Assembly: GCA_036250225.1 (NCBI GenBank)
Contig: JAPZLL010000009.1
Location: 930,001 to 994,000, forward strand
Source: Cercophora sp. LCS_1
Lineage: Eukaryota > Ascomycota > Sordariomycetes > Sordariales > Lasiosphaeriaceae
Length of the DNA: 64,000 bases
Reading direction: 5' to 3'
A model generated the notes under the pieces. The model made no database searches and was not told the DNA's origin. It was given only the letters and a program-made list of their open reading frames with translations. Within the stretch, counting starts at the first letter, position 1; each line of letters opens with the position of its first letter. This document shows, piece after piece, positions 35,985-48,300 of this stretch. The position numbers were made by a program, and so were the translations under genes.

Positions 35985-36262
35985 CACTGCAATTTGCACC
36001 CTACAGGAGGCCATCTCGAGTAAGGAATTGTAGAGGGATAGTGGTTCGCGGCATAACAACTACTCTAGAGTGTCGACCGGGAGACACCGCCAATACAGTC
36101 CCATTGAAGCAGCAAGTAGGTAAGAGGCAGCCTTGTCGAGGTAGGCAGACCATCCGCCCACCAATAGTGATGCCAACCCGTCCTCCCGCAATAGAGCTCC
36201 AGAGACAGGGTCGAACAATGTGCAGTACGATTTTCACTGCAACTTGCACACCAACAGAGGCC
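35985..36262 (+). repeat. bipartite motif, copies 1 and 2
   Basis: Copy 1 is 35985..36012 (CACTGCAATTT, 11 bp, GAGGCC). Copy 2 is 36235..36262 (CACTGCAACTT, 11 bp, GAGGCC). These two also share TTGCAC after the first half and similar bases after the second. A weak copy at 36184..36211 has GCAATAG and CAGGGT at the same spacing. Confidence 0.65.
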
Positions 36263-37060
36263 TTTCGTAAACATCACTCTCATATTCACTCGCCACTTGA
36301 AGCGTGCGAGCACCAAACTTTTATGAGCACATGGCTTCTGCAAAGTCTGGATAATTAACTGCTTCAGATACGCTAACACCAAGGTTCCATGATTTTATGG
36401 CTACTTTACGAAACTAGAATACATTGATGCCCAACTACTTAAACTTGATGTATATTGAACAGCTCGACATCACTCAAGCTACGATCATCCGCCATGTGGC
36501 TCAAGTCGTCTCAAACGCTGATGCTGAGTGCTACCGCAGATACGCATGAAAATAATAAAAAAAAAAAGTAAAATGCCATACAAAACCAGCAGTTTATTTT
36601 GATGGGCCAAGTAAATGTTTCTTCAAGACAACCTATTCTGACGTTGACATCGTAGAAGTTACCCGTGAGAATAGTAGATCGCCGTCTTGCTGTCTCATTT
36701 CCGTGTCCTTCTCAGTTTCAGGAACTGCCGTTTACCGTAGAATTCTGGGATTAGATCTCCCAACTCAGCTTTTGCACTTGACGACCAACCCATGCTGAGA
36801 TCGTGTGACGCGCAAACTGGCCAGGCAAATAAGAGTTACAATCTTGACAAAGTATACCCACATTGTTTCTCTTCCTACTGCATCGCGATGCGTGAAGGTT
36901 CTGGTTTTTACATGTACACTCGGTCGGACACCTTCAAGAGCTCGGGAGTCATTTTGTAGGTGATAGTCACTTAGGCAACGCCCACTTTCCTACGTATCAC
37001 ATGGACCGGAGAATCTTGCACCGAAACATGCGGGTTGACACATGGTATATAGAAAGGTGT

Positions 37061-37126
37061 CAGATCGAAAATATCCAAACGCCGGATCAAAACATGTCAG
37101 ATCGAAAAAAAGGGACAGATCGAAAA
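37061..37126 (+). repeat. three copies of CAGATCGAAAA
   Basis: Exact copies lie at 37061..37071, 37098..37108 and 37116..37126. Related GGATCAAAA words occur around them (for example 37084). Spacing is 37 and 18 bp, so it is a direct-repeat cluster in an intergenic region. Confidence 0.6.
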
Positions 37127-37691
37127 GGACCATAAGATTAGAAATCTACCCCATATCGGATGATTTTCGTTCTCATCTAATCTTCTCTTATTTCATACAA
37201 AATTTTCAGTCCCACTAGAATCACGGGGTCCATTAGATCGATCATCTCGAAGGAGAAGGTATTGGATATAAAGACATCGGGTCTTGGATCAAAATAAGAA
37301 AGTAGGGTCAAAATACATCATGCACCTTGACGGCAGTAGTAGCGCATGGGTTCCAGCCTGCAACTGCTTGGGAGATATGGACAGGTTTCATCCGGGTATC
37401 TAGGTCTTCGTTTTTCTTCCCAATTCCAACAACCAAGACCTACAAGGTGCTGATCACCCTCAAGCAAACATGATGATACCAAACCCCTCTCACAGCTACC
37501 TATCCCGCAGAATCCCTCAGAACCCCTCAGAACCCACCACAGGAAACAAGCAGAGTAAACATTGTCCAGAGATCAAACAAACCCAGATATCTTATATTCC
37601 CATACCTACCATAATTTAGTAGTCCTGTTGTCATACATCCGAAAAGTCCCAATCCTAACCCCTAGCGCCATCCCATCCCATTCCGTTCTAA

Positions 37692-39391
37692 TTAGTACCC
37701 ATCCTGCTCCTCCCGAAAATCCGCTCTGCCCGGCGCCTCTCCCGCCTCCTTGATCGCCTGTTCATCACCCCTCAACTTGGCAAAGTACTCCTTGATATCC
37801 TCTGCGCTGATCGCCTGTCCACTCTCGGCGAATTGCTGGAAGAACGGCTTCAGCTTATCCTTGAGATGGTTGTACGCCATCACACCCTCGATTGCCCTCA
37901 CGCGGTCCACATTACGTAGTGCGCTCTCGCCGCGTTCAAGTAGACTGCCACTGCCCATTGTTGAACCGCCGCCCTCGGATCCTTCCTCCGAAACGGGGGG
38001 CTCGTAAGTTTCCTCTTCTTGGAGGAGCTGTGGGTGGGGTTTGACGAGAGGGAAGCACGAGTCGCAGCGGCAGATTCGCTCGCGGAAGCCTTCAGCGAAG
38101 AAAAGAGAGAACTGGCCCTCCGGAGCGGGGGGTAGAGGAGCGTATTTGCAGGTGGTCGTGGTTGTGGGTTCGGAAGGTGAAGGGGAAGATTGGGTTGTGC
38201 CAATCTCTGATTTGGGACGCTTAGACGTTTGCGAGGCCATGTCATCGTCCGAGTCATCGGCCTTACGCTTCTTAGAGACAGTAGCCGTGCCATCACCGGT
38301 GATAAGAATGCTGGGGGTGGCTTCGGCGGGTTTCGGGACGTTGGCTGAAGGGCTGAGGAAGACGGGGGCCAGGAAACCTGGTGTCCCTGCATAGCGCTTG
38401 ATCCAGGGGTTTGCATCGACACACTTGTAGCAGATGAACCCTTCGAACGAGTCGTCGGCAGGGAAGCCAGGAGGCGGCGGGAGGTCATCGTCGTCGTCCT
38501 CTTCTGCGGCATCTTCCGCGGGGCCTTCCGCTGGTTGGGGCGCCGGTGCAGGTTCGGCATCCTCGGAGATGGTGGGGAGGGAACCATTCGCATTGGCATC
38601 TGTAGCGCCTGTTGTCTTCTTCTTCTCCTTCGGTACATTTTCATACCATTTGGGGCCTAGGCCAACCAGGCAGCCCTGATGGTACCAGTCCTCCCCACAC
38701 CCACCGGTCTCGTGCGTACCGAGACCAAGGCATTGGAACATAGTTCCCTTTTGCTGGAAGGGATCATAATCGCACTCGCATCCGCAGAACCGGTTACGGA
38801 AATTTTGGTTGTACTTGTTGTTGGGGTTAGCTTCCTCCGAGTGAACGGCGCCCTTGGTGTTTGTCGCCGAATTGAGGCGCAAACTGCATGGGCTCGTTGC
38901 AGGAAAGCGTGTAGTCCCGCAGTCGCAAGTAAAGTTGCGCTTGTTGAAGATCTCGACGAGGGTGTGCTCGCCGTGGCACTGGACGGAGCAGGCATAGCAA
39001 ACGCCAGCCGCATTGTAAGGATCGGATAGCTTCTCGGGAGGCGGGTTGCAGGTGAGGCAGGCAAAGACACTCTGGCGAAGAGCGCCCAAGGGCTTGGTGC
39101 AGTACTCAATGCTCTGAAGGGCTGTTAGCCAGCGCGACAACGTATGGAAGGGATGGCGGCTGTACGTATGGCAGGGCTTCGCGCGCATCGGCTTCAAGCT
39201 GCATCTGATCGCGAATGAAACTGTATGCTGTCAGCGCCGCATTGAAAAAGCAAGAAGTCTCCGTACTCGGCCGCGGTCTGGGACTCCTCGGATCTTTGCG
39301 AGATGCTCTCGGTGCGCGTCTTGGTGCGGGCGGCCATCTCAACATCGGCATTCTCGCTCGCGCCGTTTGCTGACTGCTTGGTGGGATCCAT
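37692..39391 (-). CDS. UBR-box and PHD-like protein (UBR7/Mlo2 family)
   Basis: Complement of join(37692..39113,39166..39220,39267..39391), 533 aa. Introns 39221..39266 (46 nt) and 39114..39165 (52 nt) join ...SQTAAD to FIRDQMQLEADAREALPY and then to SIEYCTKPLGALRQ. The UBR box spans about residues 64-130 (VFACLTC, GVCYACSVQCHGEHTLVEIF, NFTCDCGTTRF). The PHD-like finger spans about 168-212 (RFCGCECDYDPF, FQCLGLG, EDWYHQGCLVG). An acidic DDDDDLPPPPGFP block, a nuclear-type KKRKADDSDDD and a second Cys pair (RICRCDSCFP) follow. UBR7 homologues are chromatin-linked E3 ligases for histone H2B; fission yeast Mlo2 is related. It shares a divergent promoter with MCM2. Confidence 0.88.
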
Positions 39392-39837
39392 TGCTGAAGA
39401 AATGATGGGGTAGGTTCGGTAGCGCGTGACGTAGGCAGTGAAAGCCCCGACTTGAGATGCGATGATTCCGTAGCAGTGGGAAGGGAGGATGCGATGGTCC
39501 TGGGTTCCCTGTTTGGTTCTCCTCGCTCTCAAGTTTATTCTCGTTGTCGCATCGAAGCTCCAGGGGGGCATGCGGCGTCCTGTCGCGCTGCACCCCTCCT
39601 TCAACGTTCACTTCTAAAATCATAGTCACAACCCCTACACTCACTCCAGACGCTGAGGCGTTGTCGCACAAGAGGAGACACTAGTTTGAACTTTTGCAGA
39701 ATACACACGATGGCCAAATTCAATCAAGCATTTAAATTGAAACATAATAAGTGCTGTAGAATTAAAGTGCCGGGCTTCTGGTCTTGTTGCTCCACCTAAA
39801 TGCATAGTCTGGCAGGCCCACACAACGCAACCTCTTT

Positions 39838-39898
39838 ACGCGTGTCATCAATCAGGCTTAGTGCGACGCGTCGACGCGTTTTGTCTCGCGTCGACGCG
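39838..39898. promoter_or_regulatory. MluI cell-cycle box array upstream of MCM2
   Basis: ACGCGT occurs at 39838..39843, 39866..39871 and 39874..39879. The palindrome CGCGTCGACGCG follows at 39887..39898. This puts three exact sites plus one related palindrome in 61 bp, 160-220 bp upstream of the MCM2 start. It is the densest such array in the window and fits G1/S control by an MBF-like factor. The rest of 39392..40059 is the divergent UBR7/MCM2 promoter with no gene. Confidence 0.65.
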
Positions 39899-40059
39899 AA
39901 AAGACAGGGGCACCAAGCGCCGGACCCTTGTCGCAAATTCAGGACAATTTCGACCCCCCTCCACCACCAAACTGTGGATTCCCTCTTCTCTGCAACTTCA
40001 CCACCAAACCCCTCTTTCAGCACAGCACTCAAGGCCCAGCTTCGTCTCCACCGACGGCC

Positions 40060-42782
40060 ATGAGGTTGGTGTTCATGCCCAACCTGTTTTGTATGCGACA
40101 CATTTACTGACCGCTTTTACTCAGTTCCCCGCTTCGCGAACACTCCTCCTCGGCCAACCGGGGCCCTGCGGCCAGGGCAGGGCGGAAGCGCGCTCGCACT
40201 AATGGTGACGATGCCTCTACGCCCGGCGCTGCCTCAAGCCCCATGATGCCGTCTTCTCCCCCGGCCTTCCCAATCAACCATGGCCAGGACGACAACGACG
40301 ATATCGAGGAAGATGTTGAGATCCAGGATGATGATATCGATGATCTTGATGAGATGGCCGAGGATGAAGTCGATTTGTTCCGTGAAGGCTTCGAGCGCGA
40401 CTATCGCGAAAAGTCCGACGATGCTTACGAGGGCATCGATATTGACGACGAGGGGGAATACGACAACCTGGAACTTGGTGAGAGGCGGCGCCTCGAAGCT
40501 CAGCTGAACCGCAGAGACCGCGAGGTTGCGCGGAGGCAGCGCATCCCTGCCGCCTTTCTTCCCGGTGAGGATGACGGAGATATCGATCTCACAGCACAGC
40601 CCCGTCGCCGCAGACATCGCTATGACGAGGATCCCGATGAGGATATGGACGCAGACATCATGGACGAGGAGTTGTCCCTCGAAGCGCTGCATGACGTCAA
40701 GGCTTCTAGCTTGACTGAGTGGGTGTCACAACCAGCAGTGCAGCGCACTATCAAGCGAGAGTTCAAGGCATTCCTTACCGAATATACGGATGATAGCGGC
40801 TCTTCGGTCTACGGAAACCGCATCCGTACTCTTGGTGAGATTAACGCCGAGTCTCTGGAGGTGTCCTATGAGCATCTCTCGACCTCAAAGGCTATCTTGG
40901 CGTACTTCCTCGCCAATGCCCCCGCCGAGATGCTCAAGCTCTTCGACGAGGTCGCCATGGACGTCGTTTTGCTTCACTATCCCGATTACGAGCGCATTCA
41001 CTCGGAGATTCATGTCCGCATCTTCGACTTGCCGGTCCACTACACCCTCCGCCAGCTACGTCAGTCCCACTTGAACTGCCTGGTTCGCGTCAGCGGCGTT
41101 GTCACCCGGAGAACCGGTGTCTTCCCGCAGCTGAAATACGTCAAGTTCGACTGCTCAAAGTGCGGTGTCACCCTTGGTCCCTTCCAGCAAGAGTCCAACG
41201 TCGAGGTCAAGATTACATACTGCCAAAGCTGCCAGTCTCGCGGCCCCTTTACGCTCAACTCGGAGAAGACCGTCTACCGCAACTACCAGAAGCTTACCCT
41301 TCAGGAATCGCCTGGTACCGTCCCCGCCGGTCGTCTGCCGCGTCACCGTGAGGTGATTCTGCTCTGGGACTTGATCGACAAGGCCAAGCCCGGCGAGGAG
41401 ATCGAGGTGACAGGTATCTACCGCAACAACTATGATGCCCAACTCAACAACCGCAACGGCTTCCCGGTTTTTGCCACCATTCTTGAGGCCAACAATGTGG
41501 TCAAGTCCCATGACCAGCTCGCTGGCTTCCGTATGACGGAGGAGGATGAGCACGAAATCCGTCGTCTCTCCAAGGACCCGCAGATCGTCGACAAAATCAT
41601 CAACTCCATTGCCCCCTCCATCTATGGCCACACAGACATCAAGACAGCCGTCGCTCTGTCCCTCTTTGGTGGTGTTGCCAAGAATACCCGCGGCGCTCAT
41701 CACGTCCGTGGCGACATCAACGTCCTCCTTCTTGGTGATCCCGGTACAGCCAAGTCCCAGATCCTCAAGTACGTGGAAAAGACCGCGCATCGCGCCGTCT
41801 TTGCCACAGGTCAGGGTGCCAGCGCAGTCGGTCTGACGGCTAGCGTCCGTCGCGACCCTCTGACGTCGGAATGGACACTCGAGGGCGGTGCCCTTGTGCT
41901 GGCAGACAAGGGCACCTGCCTGATTGATGAGTTTGACAAGATGAACGACCAAGATCGTACATCTATCCACGAAGCCATGGAACAGCAAACCATTTCTATC
42001 TCCAAGGCCGGTATTGTCACCACCCTCCAGGCCCGCTGCGGCATCATTGCCGCCGCTAACCCCATCGGTGGGCGGTACAACTCGACCATCCCTTTTAGCG
42101 CAAACGTGGAGCTTACGGAGCCCATTCTTTCGCGTTTTGACATCCTCTGCGTTGTGCGTGACACCGTCGAGCCAGCAGAGGATGAGCGGTTGGCGAGATT
42201 TATCGTCGGAAGTCACAGCCGTAGCCACCCCCTCACCGGCACACAGGATGCCGGTGAGTCAATGCAGGTTGAGCACGGCGAGGAGACACAGTTGGGCGAG
42301 TCACAGAACAAGGAGGGCGAAATCCCACAAGAGTTGTTAAGGAAGTATATTCTGTACGCACGGGAACGCTGCAGTCCCAAGTTGTATCACATGGACGAGG
42401 ACAAGGTGGCGAGGTTGTTCGCCGATATGAGACGAGAGAGTTTGGCGACGGGCGCGTATCCAATCACGGTATGTTCCATCCCATTGTTTTGTCTGAAAGG
42501 ACTTCAGCTAACGACAGTCAGGTGCGTCACTTGGAAGCAATCATCCGAATCAGCGAGTCGTTCTGTCGGATGCGACTGTCGGAGTACTGCTCAGCCCAGG
42601 ATATCGATCGCGCCATCGCAGTCACGGTCGATAGCTTTGTGGGAAGCCAAAAGGTCAGCTGCAAGAAGGCGCTGGCAAGGGCGTTTGCAAAGTATACGCT
42701 TGCAAGGCCAGGTGCCAGTTCGCAAAGGCGTGGGGCTGGGTCGCAGTCACAAAGGAGGACAGCGGCGAGCGCTTCGGCTTGA
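40060..42782 (+). CDS. MCM2: DNA replication licensing factor MCM2
   Basis: join(40060..40064,40125..42468,42522..42782), 869 aa. The first coding exon is only ATGAG. Its 60-nt intron has a GTTGGT donor, a perfect CTGAC branch site and a CAG acceptor, and gives MSSPLREHSSSANRGP, the usual MCM2 start. Mcm2 is one of six subunits of the replicative helicase. Domains: an acidic N-terminus at about 55-170 (histone-binding in the family); the zinc finger FDCSKCGVTL...ITYCQSCQS near 340-370; Walker A GDPGTAKSQ at about 540; Walker B CLIDEFDKM near 607; and the arginine finger LSRFDIL near 669. The second intron, 42469..42521, splits ITVRHLEAIIRISES. Confidence 0.95.
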
Positions 42783-45325
42783 TGATGTTTTGGGATCGAT
42801 TGGCGTTGAGGATGCTTTTGGCTTGGGTCATGCTAAGATGCGGGCATGGAGATGAATCGATGTATGGGTATGCCGGCGGATATGATAGTGGCGTGATAAT
42901 TTATGTTCCGGTGCCAAGCTTTTTTAGGGGTTTGTAAACAATCCCTCAAGTTCAGCTGTGGATGTCACAATCCCGATCATAGGGCGCTCCAGATATGAAG
43001 GAATCCCTACAATCCAAGATTCATCATGGTAGTTTGGGTGATGTTCCTGTCGTTTTCCGCCCAACCTAATGTCTTGTTAGTCCGTCCCAGGACGTTGATT
43101 TGATCTGATGATAGATGAATAAATTACGAGCATGCGTTCCCAGTTTTAAGCTCAGTGTGTCATTCCAGTTCTGAGGTACGCCCTGAAGGTTTGAGTGAGC
43201 CTCTTTGCAAAGACATAGTGCTTCGAATGTGTTCAATGTGAAGTTTTTATTTTTATTTAGAAACCGGCGATTGAAGTTCTAGGGGAGGGGCACTGGCATG
43301 GAGCACTGTATTTTGAACCGTTCGACTGTGAGTATGTATCGCTTCCTTGGTTTTTAATCTCCTTTTACATATGGGGGGCAATTGTTGTGCTAAACTAAGG
43401 TACCATTTTTTTTTACTGCATTTTCTACTGAGCTCGATGGACGTCATCTCGAGCAATAGAATAATGATAGGAGGGTACCGATTCAAGACTTGGTGGTCAT
43501 CCTAGATTGAGTAGGGACGTAAAAACATCAGCGTCGTTGCTTTATTGAAGCGGCCAGTGGATATGGGCCTCTTGGTTTGTTTCTATTGCCTCATGGCCCG
43601 AAATCCATTGGCAAACGGAAATACCAACCATCCCCCACAGTGGTGAAGCACCCCCGCCCCTTTCCGGCACAGCGATAACTAGGTTACCTAGCCGCGTAAA
43701 TGGGCAGAACACTGCAATTTTCACCTCGCCGGAGGGCAGAGGATGCTCCTTGGAGACGGTCGCATCAAAACGTCGCCACAACCGCTCGCTCTTTGTGAAA
43801 CAAGCCGACCGAACAACCTAACCTCCATAAGAAGATATAAACAATAGAGTATATACGACAGCTCAATAACCTCCATGTCATCCAACTGACCCGCTGACAA
43901 TTAACTTCATTTGAATCTCCCGTGTCAAGTTACCTATCCCCTCAGAAAAACAAAACCATCAAAGGCCGCGATGACGTCAATATATTCTCCCAGCGTCGCA
44001 AACACCGACACAAAATCCCGGGAGAACGGTTGATTGCGACTCGAAACGGATAACCAATAGGGAAGAGCCCTTCACACCGGTTCCTCACCGCAATTTTGGA
44101 TTCGGAGTAGGGCATTCCCATTTCAATAGGGCTGCAGGTCATACATAGGTCATCACTGCAATTTCGACCGCGAACGAGGCCTTAACCAGGTTGTGAGATG
44201 CCGTCGGGGAACAGCACCTGTGCTTATCTTCCTAAACCCCAACACTGCAATTCCAGGCTCGCCAGAGGCCATCGATTGCCGTCATGGTACTAGAGCGGCG
44301 CTGCAAATGTGTCTCATGGGTCCGATGCACACGTTTCGCTCATTCTTGCGACACTGCATTTCTCCCATCGAAAAAGGACATGGCCAAAAAGGCTGTAGAG
44401 AGACCCACGGGGAAATCCCAATGGACAACAGGACTCATATCCTTTATGGCAAGTAAACCGCCCGCGTTGAGATGCCATTACCGTGGGTTCAACGGATATT
44501 GAGAACGACCATCTACCCGAGAGGTTCTCTTTAAGACTGTCGGAGTGAGCAGTCAAGTCCAACCGCAAAGAACTTTTCAGGGGTATCAACAAGACCATCA
44601 CAACTGCACACTCACATGTCTTTCAGGTAAAACTTTTGTTTATTTATACAATAAACTCTACCCCTAGCATCACACCTGCTAGCTGCCCCTTTCCCCATCC
44701 ATGTCCGCGAACCTCTAAACCTAGCCGCCAGAGACCCATCACTCATCTACCTCCCCACCTGCCGAGACTCATCTCACTCGTCATGTAAACAGCCGATGAC
44801 CCTTCGCCTTCCCCGCCCCCGAGCCGGAAATAACTTTTATATCCATCGGAACAAGACGCCATCTCGCCCACCTGCCTTGTTCCAGTTCCATGAGAAAAGC
44901 TCAAAGACATTAACCATGCGATCCATTCTCTTTTCCCCTCCCTCTTCGCCGGTAAAAGAAAAAAGAGAACAAGTCGTGTCGAGTCATGTCCGCGCTATGC
45001 ATACATAATATCCTCTCCGGTTTAAATATGCCCGGGCAACTGAACATTACTGCTAGCTGGTCGTATAGCGGAAAAAAACGGGGTCGGTTGGGTTGAATTA
45101 AGCGGGGTAATGTTGGAGGATGGCGATGTGGTAACCTGGGTCTGGGTTGGTTGGTAGTAGTAGTGAGGCTGAAAGCGGTAAATGGCATGCATAGCGTGCT
45201 CGACCCTCGTCGTTGAGCTGTGCTGAAGATTAACCTCCAGATTAGTGCCCATGTCTAGTGTCGTTGGGCTGTACGATCTCTGTGTGGTGGACACCGCGAA
45301 CGTGAGTCAGCTCGTCGGTAGCCCC
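42783..45325. other. convergent intergenic region with bipartite motif array
   Basis: 2.5 kb between MCM2 and the deubiquitinase, with no supported gene. It contains five copies of the bipartite motif (43710..44379). Some T-rich tracts lie near 43240 and 43405. Confidence 0.55.
43710..44379 (+). repeat. bipartite motif, copies 3 to 7
   Basis: The form is CACTGCAATTT, 11 bp, GAGGCC. Copy 3 is 43710..43737 (second half GAGGGC). Copy 4 is 44086..44113 (CACCGCAATTT, TAGGGC). Copy 5 is 44154..44181 (exact). Copy 6 is 44243..44270 (CACTGCAATTC, GAGGCC). Copy 7 is 44352..44379 (CACTGCATTTC, AAGGAC). All are on the + strand and all have the same 22-bp offset between halves. Distances between starts are 376, 68, 89 and 109 bp. 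Confidence 0.7.
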
Positions 45326-48300
45326 TCAGATCCGCTGGTAGAACAGCAGGTAGGCGACCTTGTTGTCCTTGACGCTCTCCTTATGCTGCTCCTTGTGTGC
45401 TGGCTTGGGCTTGACGCCGTTGGTGGTCGTCTGGGATGCTCCGTTGGCAACGGCGCTCCACTTCTTGCCACCTGCAGTCGCCTGCTTCCAGCCATCGTCG
45501 TCGCCACCGGCATCTTCGTTGCCAATACCCGCAAACCTATTGGCTGGGGCGTTGTCCTTCTTATCGCTGGCGTGGCCGGCCTTGATATCTTCTTCGGCGC
45601 CGCCCTCGGCAACATCCTCGCTTCGAACACGCTCGATGTGTGTATCATTGATACGTATCCACTCACGGCTGTCCTGGCGGCGAACATCCACCGTATAGTG
45701 GCCGACGCTTGCGTTCTTTCCATGGTGGTAGACAACGGCGGTAAGCTTGTACCGAGGGGCATCCTTCCTCTTCTGGGGAGAAAGCACGTCGCGGGGGATT
45801 TCAAGCTCCAGAGGATATCCGATCTTCTTCCAGATCTTGACCGTGGTAGACCCATCGGCAACATATTGGAAACGCTTGAGATGAAGGATCAGGACAGGAG
45901 GTAGCGACTCGATAAAGACCTGCTTGGTAGCCTTGGCCTCGGGACCACGGGGCGAGTTGAAATTTCCGGTGACGATTTCTGATCGGGGAATAGCCCTGAG
46001 AGCATCGACTATGTTCCGGACTTCAGGTGGGCCGATGTCGAGCTGCAGTGGCTGGTATGGTTCAAGCGTCACCGAGTTCTTCAGACCCGGAACGCGAAGT
46101 TCGGACCGCAAGAGGCCGCCGAAAATTCTGGTGATGGGCGACGAAATGGTTGAATGACCGGAAGAGCGGGTGATCGCCGGGCGTTGACGGGGTCCCACCT
46201 CGAGCCAGTCATCATCTCCGCCCTTGACAGAAGATGTCGGAGATGGCAGGGAGGAATTGGGAGACGTTGAGCTGGTCGATGCTGGTGCACCACGCATGAT
46301 GTGGGCACATTCATCATGAAGACCTTCAAGGAGAAATCCAAGAAACTCCTCAGCGTCTTGCTGATGACCGCGCTACAAGCTTATGTCAACCTTCATGCAT
46401 CTGGACCCGCTGCAAATGCTCTTACCTTCATGTCTGCAAAACGCGGAAGCTTTCCTATCGCGTCATATACAAACTGAGGTATGAATGATTCGCCGTAGCG
46501 CTCGAGCTCCTCGGGCTTGAGTCGCTTCTGGAGCTGCTCCACAGATGTGGCCGAGTGAATGACCTTGAACTCGCGCATGAAGTTGATCCTGTGGCACTCT
46601 GTCAGCCCAAAATCCGGCAGATGTTCGACTGTGGGAGGGCTTACATGGCGTCTAGAAGAGGGGTTTCGCTCTTGAAACTGAAAGCAAGTTTCTTGCTCAC
46701 TTGATCCAAGAAGTCAAAGAAAGGAACGCAAAAGATGAGAACTTGGAGGACCTGGTCGTTGTTAGAAGCCCGAAGCCGAAATCTTTCTGCCCTGACTGCT
46801 TACCGAATTCATATAGCACACATTTCCAGTATTGAACAGCCCACGCGGCTCGAGATATGCTAGCCTGCTAGAAGCGCCAACTCGGTAGGCCTGGAGAGCC
46901 TCAGTGATGGAGCTCGCATTCATAGGGCCGAAACCACCGGAGCCACCGGCAGCACTCCCATTTACTGCTCCAGTACCGTTCGTCTGAGCTGCAGAATAGG
47001 TAGCAGCACTGGCGGCACCGGTGGAAACCGGGGCGGGCTTGGCGAAGAGATTAGCCCAGGATGTAGGCTTTGCGGGCGCCGGTGCAGGTTTGGGTTCCTC
47101 GGCCAAGCCATTTGCAGTCTCGGGAGTTTCCTGGGTTTCTTCGAGCTTTGTTTCGGCTGTGGCGGCGGGAGCCGAATCTGCCGGGCCCTTCTCAGATCCG
47201 CTCGTAGGCTTCATATCCTTTGGGCTGGCCTTCGGCAGAACCGGGATAAGTGGCAATGCGGGTACAGCAGGAACGGCGGACCTAGTAGCGGCCTTGACCG
47301 GCTTCGTAGCAACTGTGATGGACGATTCTCCAGCCGATTGGGACGGATGCACGGAGCTAGGTGTGGTGGGAGAGGTTGACGGAGCATCCTCAGACGGCTG
47401 GTCCTGGGTGGATGGCGTTTCCGATCGAGCAACCTCTTGTGTAGGGGCACTCGACGCTGCCTTCGGGGTCGCGGGTGTTGTTTCTTCGCCTACCTCCTCC
47501 TCTGGCTGCTCAACTGCCACGTCCTTCTCCAGAGCAGATGTTTCACGAGTTTCCACATTGCTCGGGGTTGCGTTAGTTGAGGGCGCCTGCTGCTCAATAT
47601 CTTCTCTCTTCAAAGCGCTCGAGTCTAGGGCCTTTCTACGCCTTCTCGACCTAGGGGGACGGGAAGGAAACGGTGAGTCTGGCGACGATAACCATGGAAG
47701 CTGTGTGCAATCAGTACGGGGCTACGGAGTAGGTTGCGGCACTCTTACCGGTGGTCTGAAAGGCGAAATCTCGACGGCCCCGGTTTTCGAAGACTCGGGG
47801 AGGGACTGTGGCTCTACAGGAGGCAGGGAAGGTTCCTTGGTCTCCGCCACCAATACGTCTTGAAGTTCCGCAGAAGGCTGGGGCGGCACTGGGACCTCGA
47901 AATGAGGCTCGACGACTGGCGCTTGAGGGACTACGAGCGGCTGAGCTACTGGAGGAGTCATCGGCGGCGGCGGCGGTCCGCCAAACGAATGGGTCGACGA
48001 AGGTGTGTGCGGCGGAATGGGAATATGAACCGGAGGCGGCGGGGTCTGGAAGGGAGGGGGCACAACAGGAGACTGCGGAGGTCGGGCGTAAGGGTTGTGG
48101 CTTTGGGGAACCATCGGAGCGTAGTGCTGCATCGACGGCGGCGACCGATTGTAGCCGCCGGGAGGGTATGGCATGTAGCCCTGCGGAACCATGGGGTTGT
48201 TCTGGTAGTGCGGCTGGACGTAGTAGGGAGGAGCACCACCATACGGGGCCATGTATCCGGGGGGGTACATGCCTTGGTTGATGCTGTGATGGTGGTAGTG

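Larger units (their letters stand above)
35497..37691. other. convergent intergenic region with bipartite motifs and short repeats
   Basis: 2.2 kb, AT-richer than its surroundings, with no supported gene. It holds two strong copies and one weak copy of the bipartite motif (35985..36262), three CAGATCGAAAA repeats (37061..37126), and a short AACCCCTCAG repeat near 37515. Confidence 0.55.

Noticed and set aside
41155..42228. 357-codon minus-strand frame
   Set aside because: Antisense to the MCM2 ATPase domain.
47021..47863. 280-codon + frame and similar + frames at 45245..45904
   Set aside because: Antisense to exons of the Ubp3-type gene, which splices cleanly on the minus strand.
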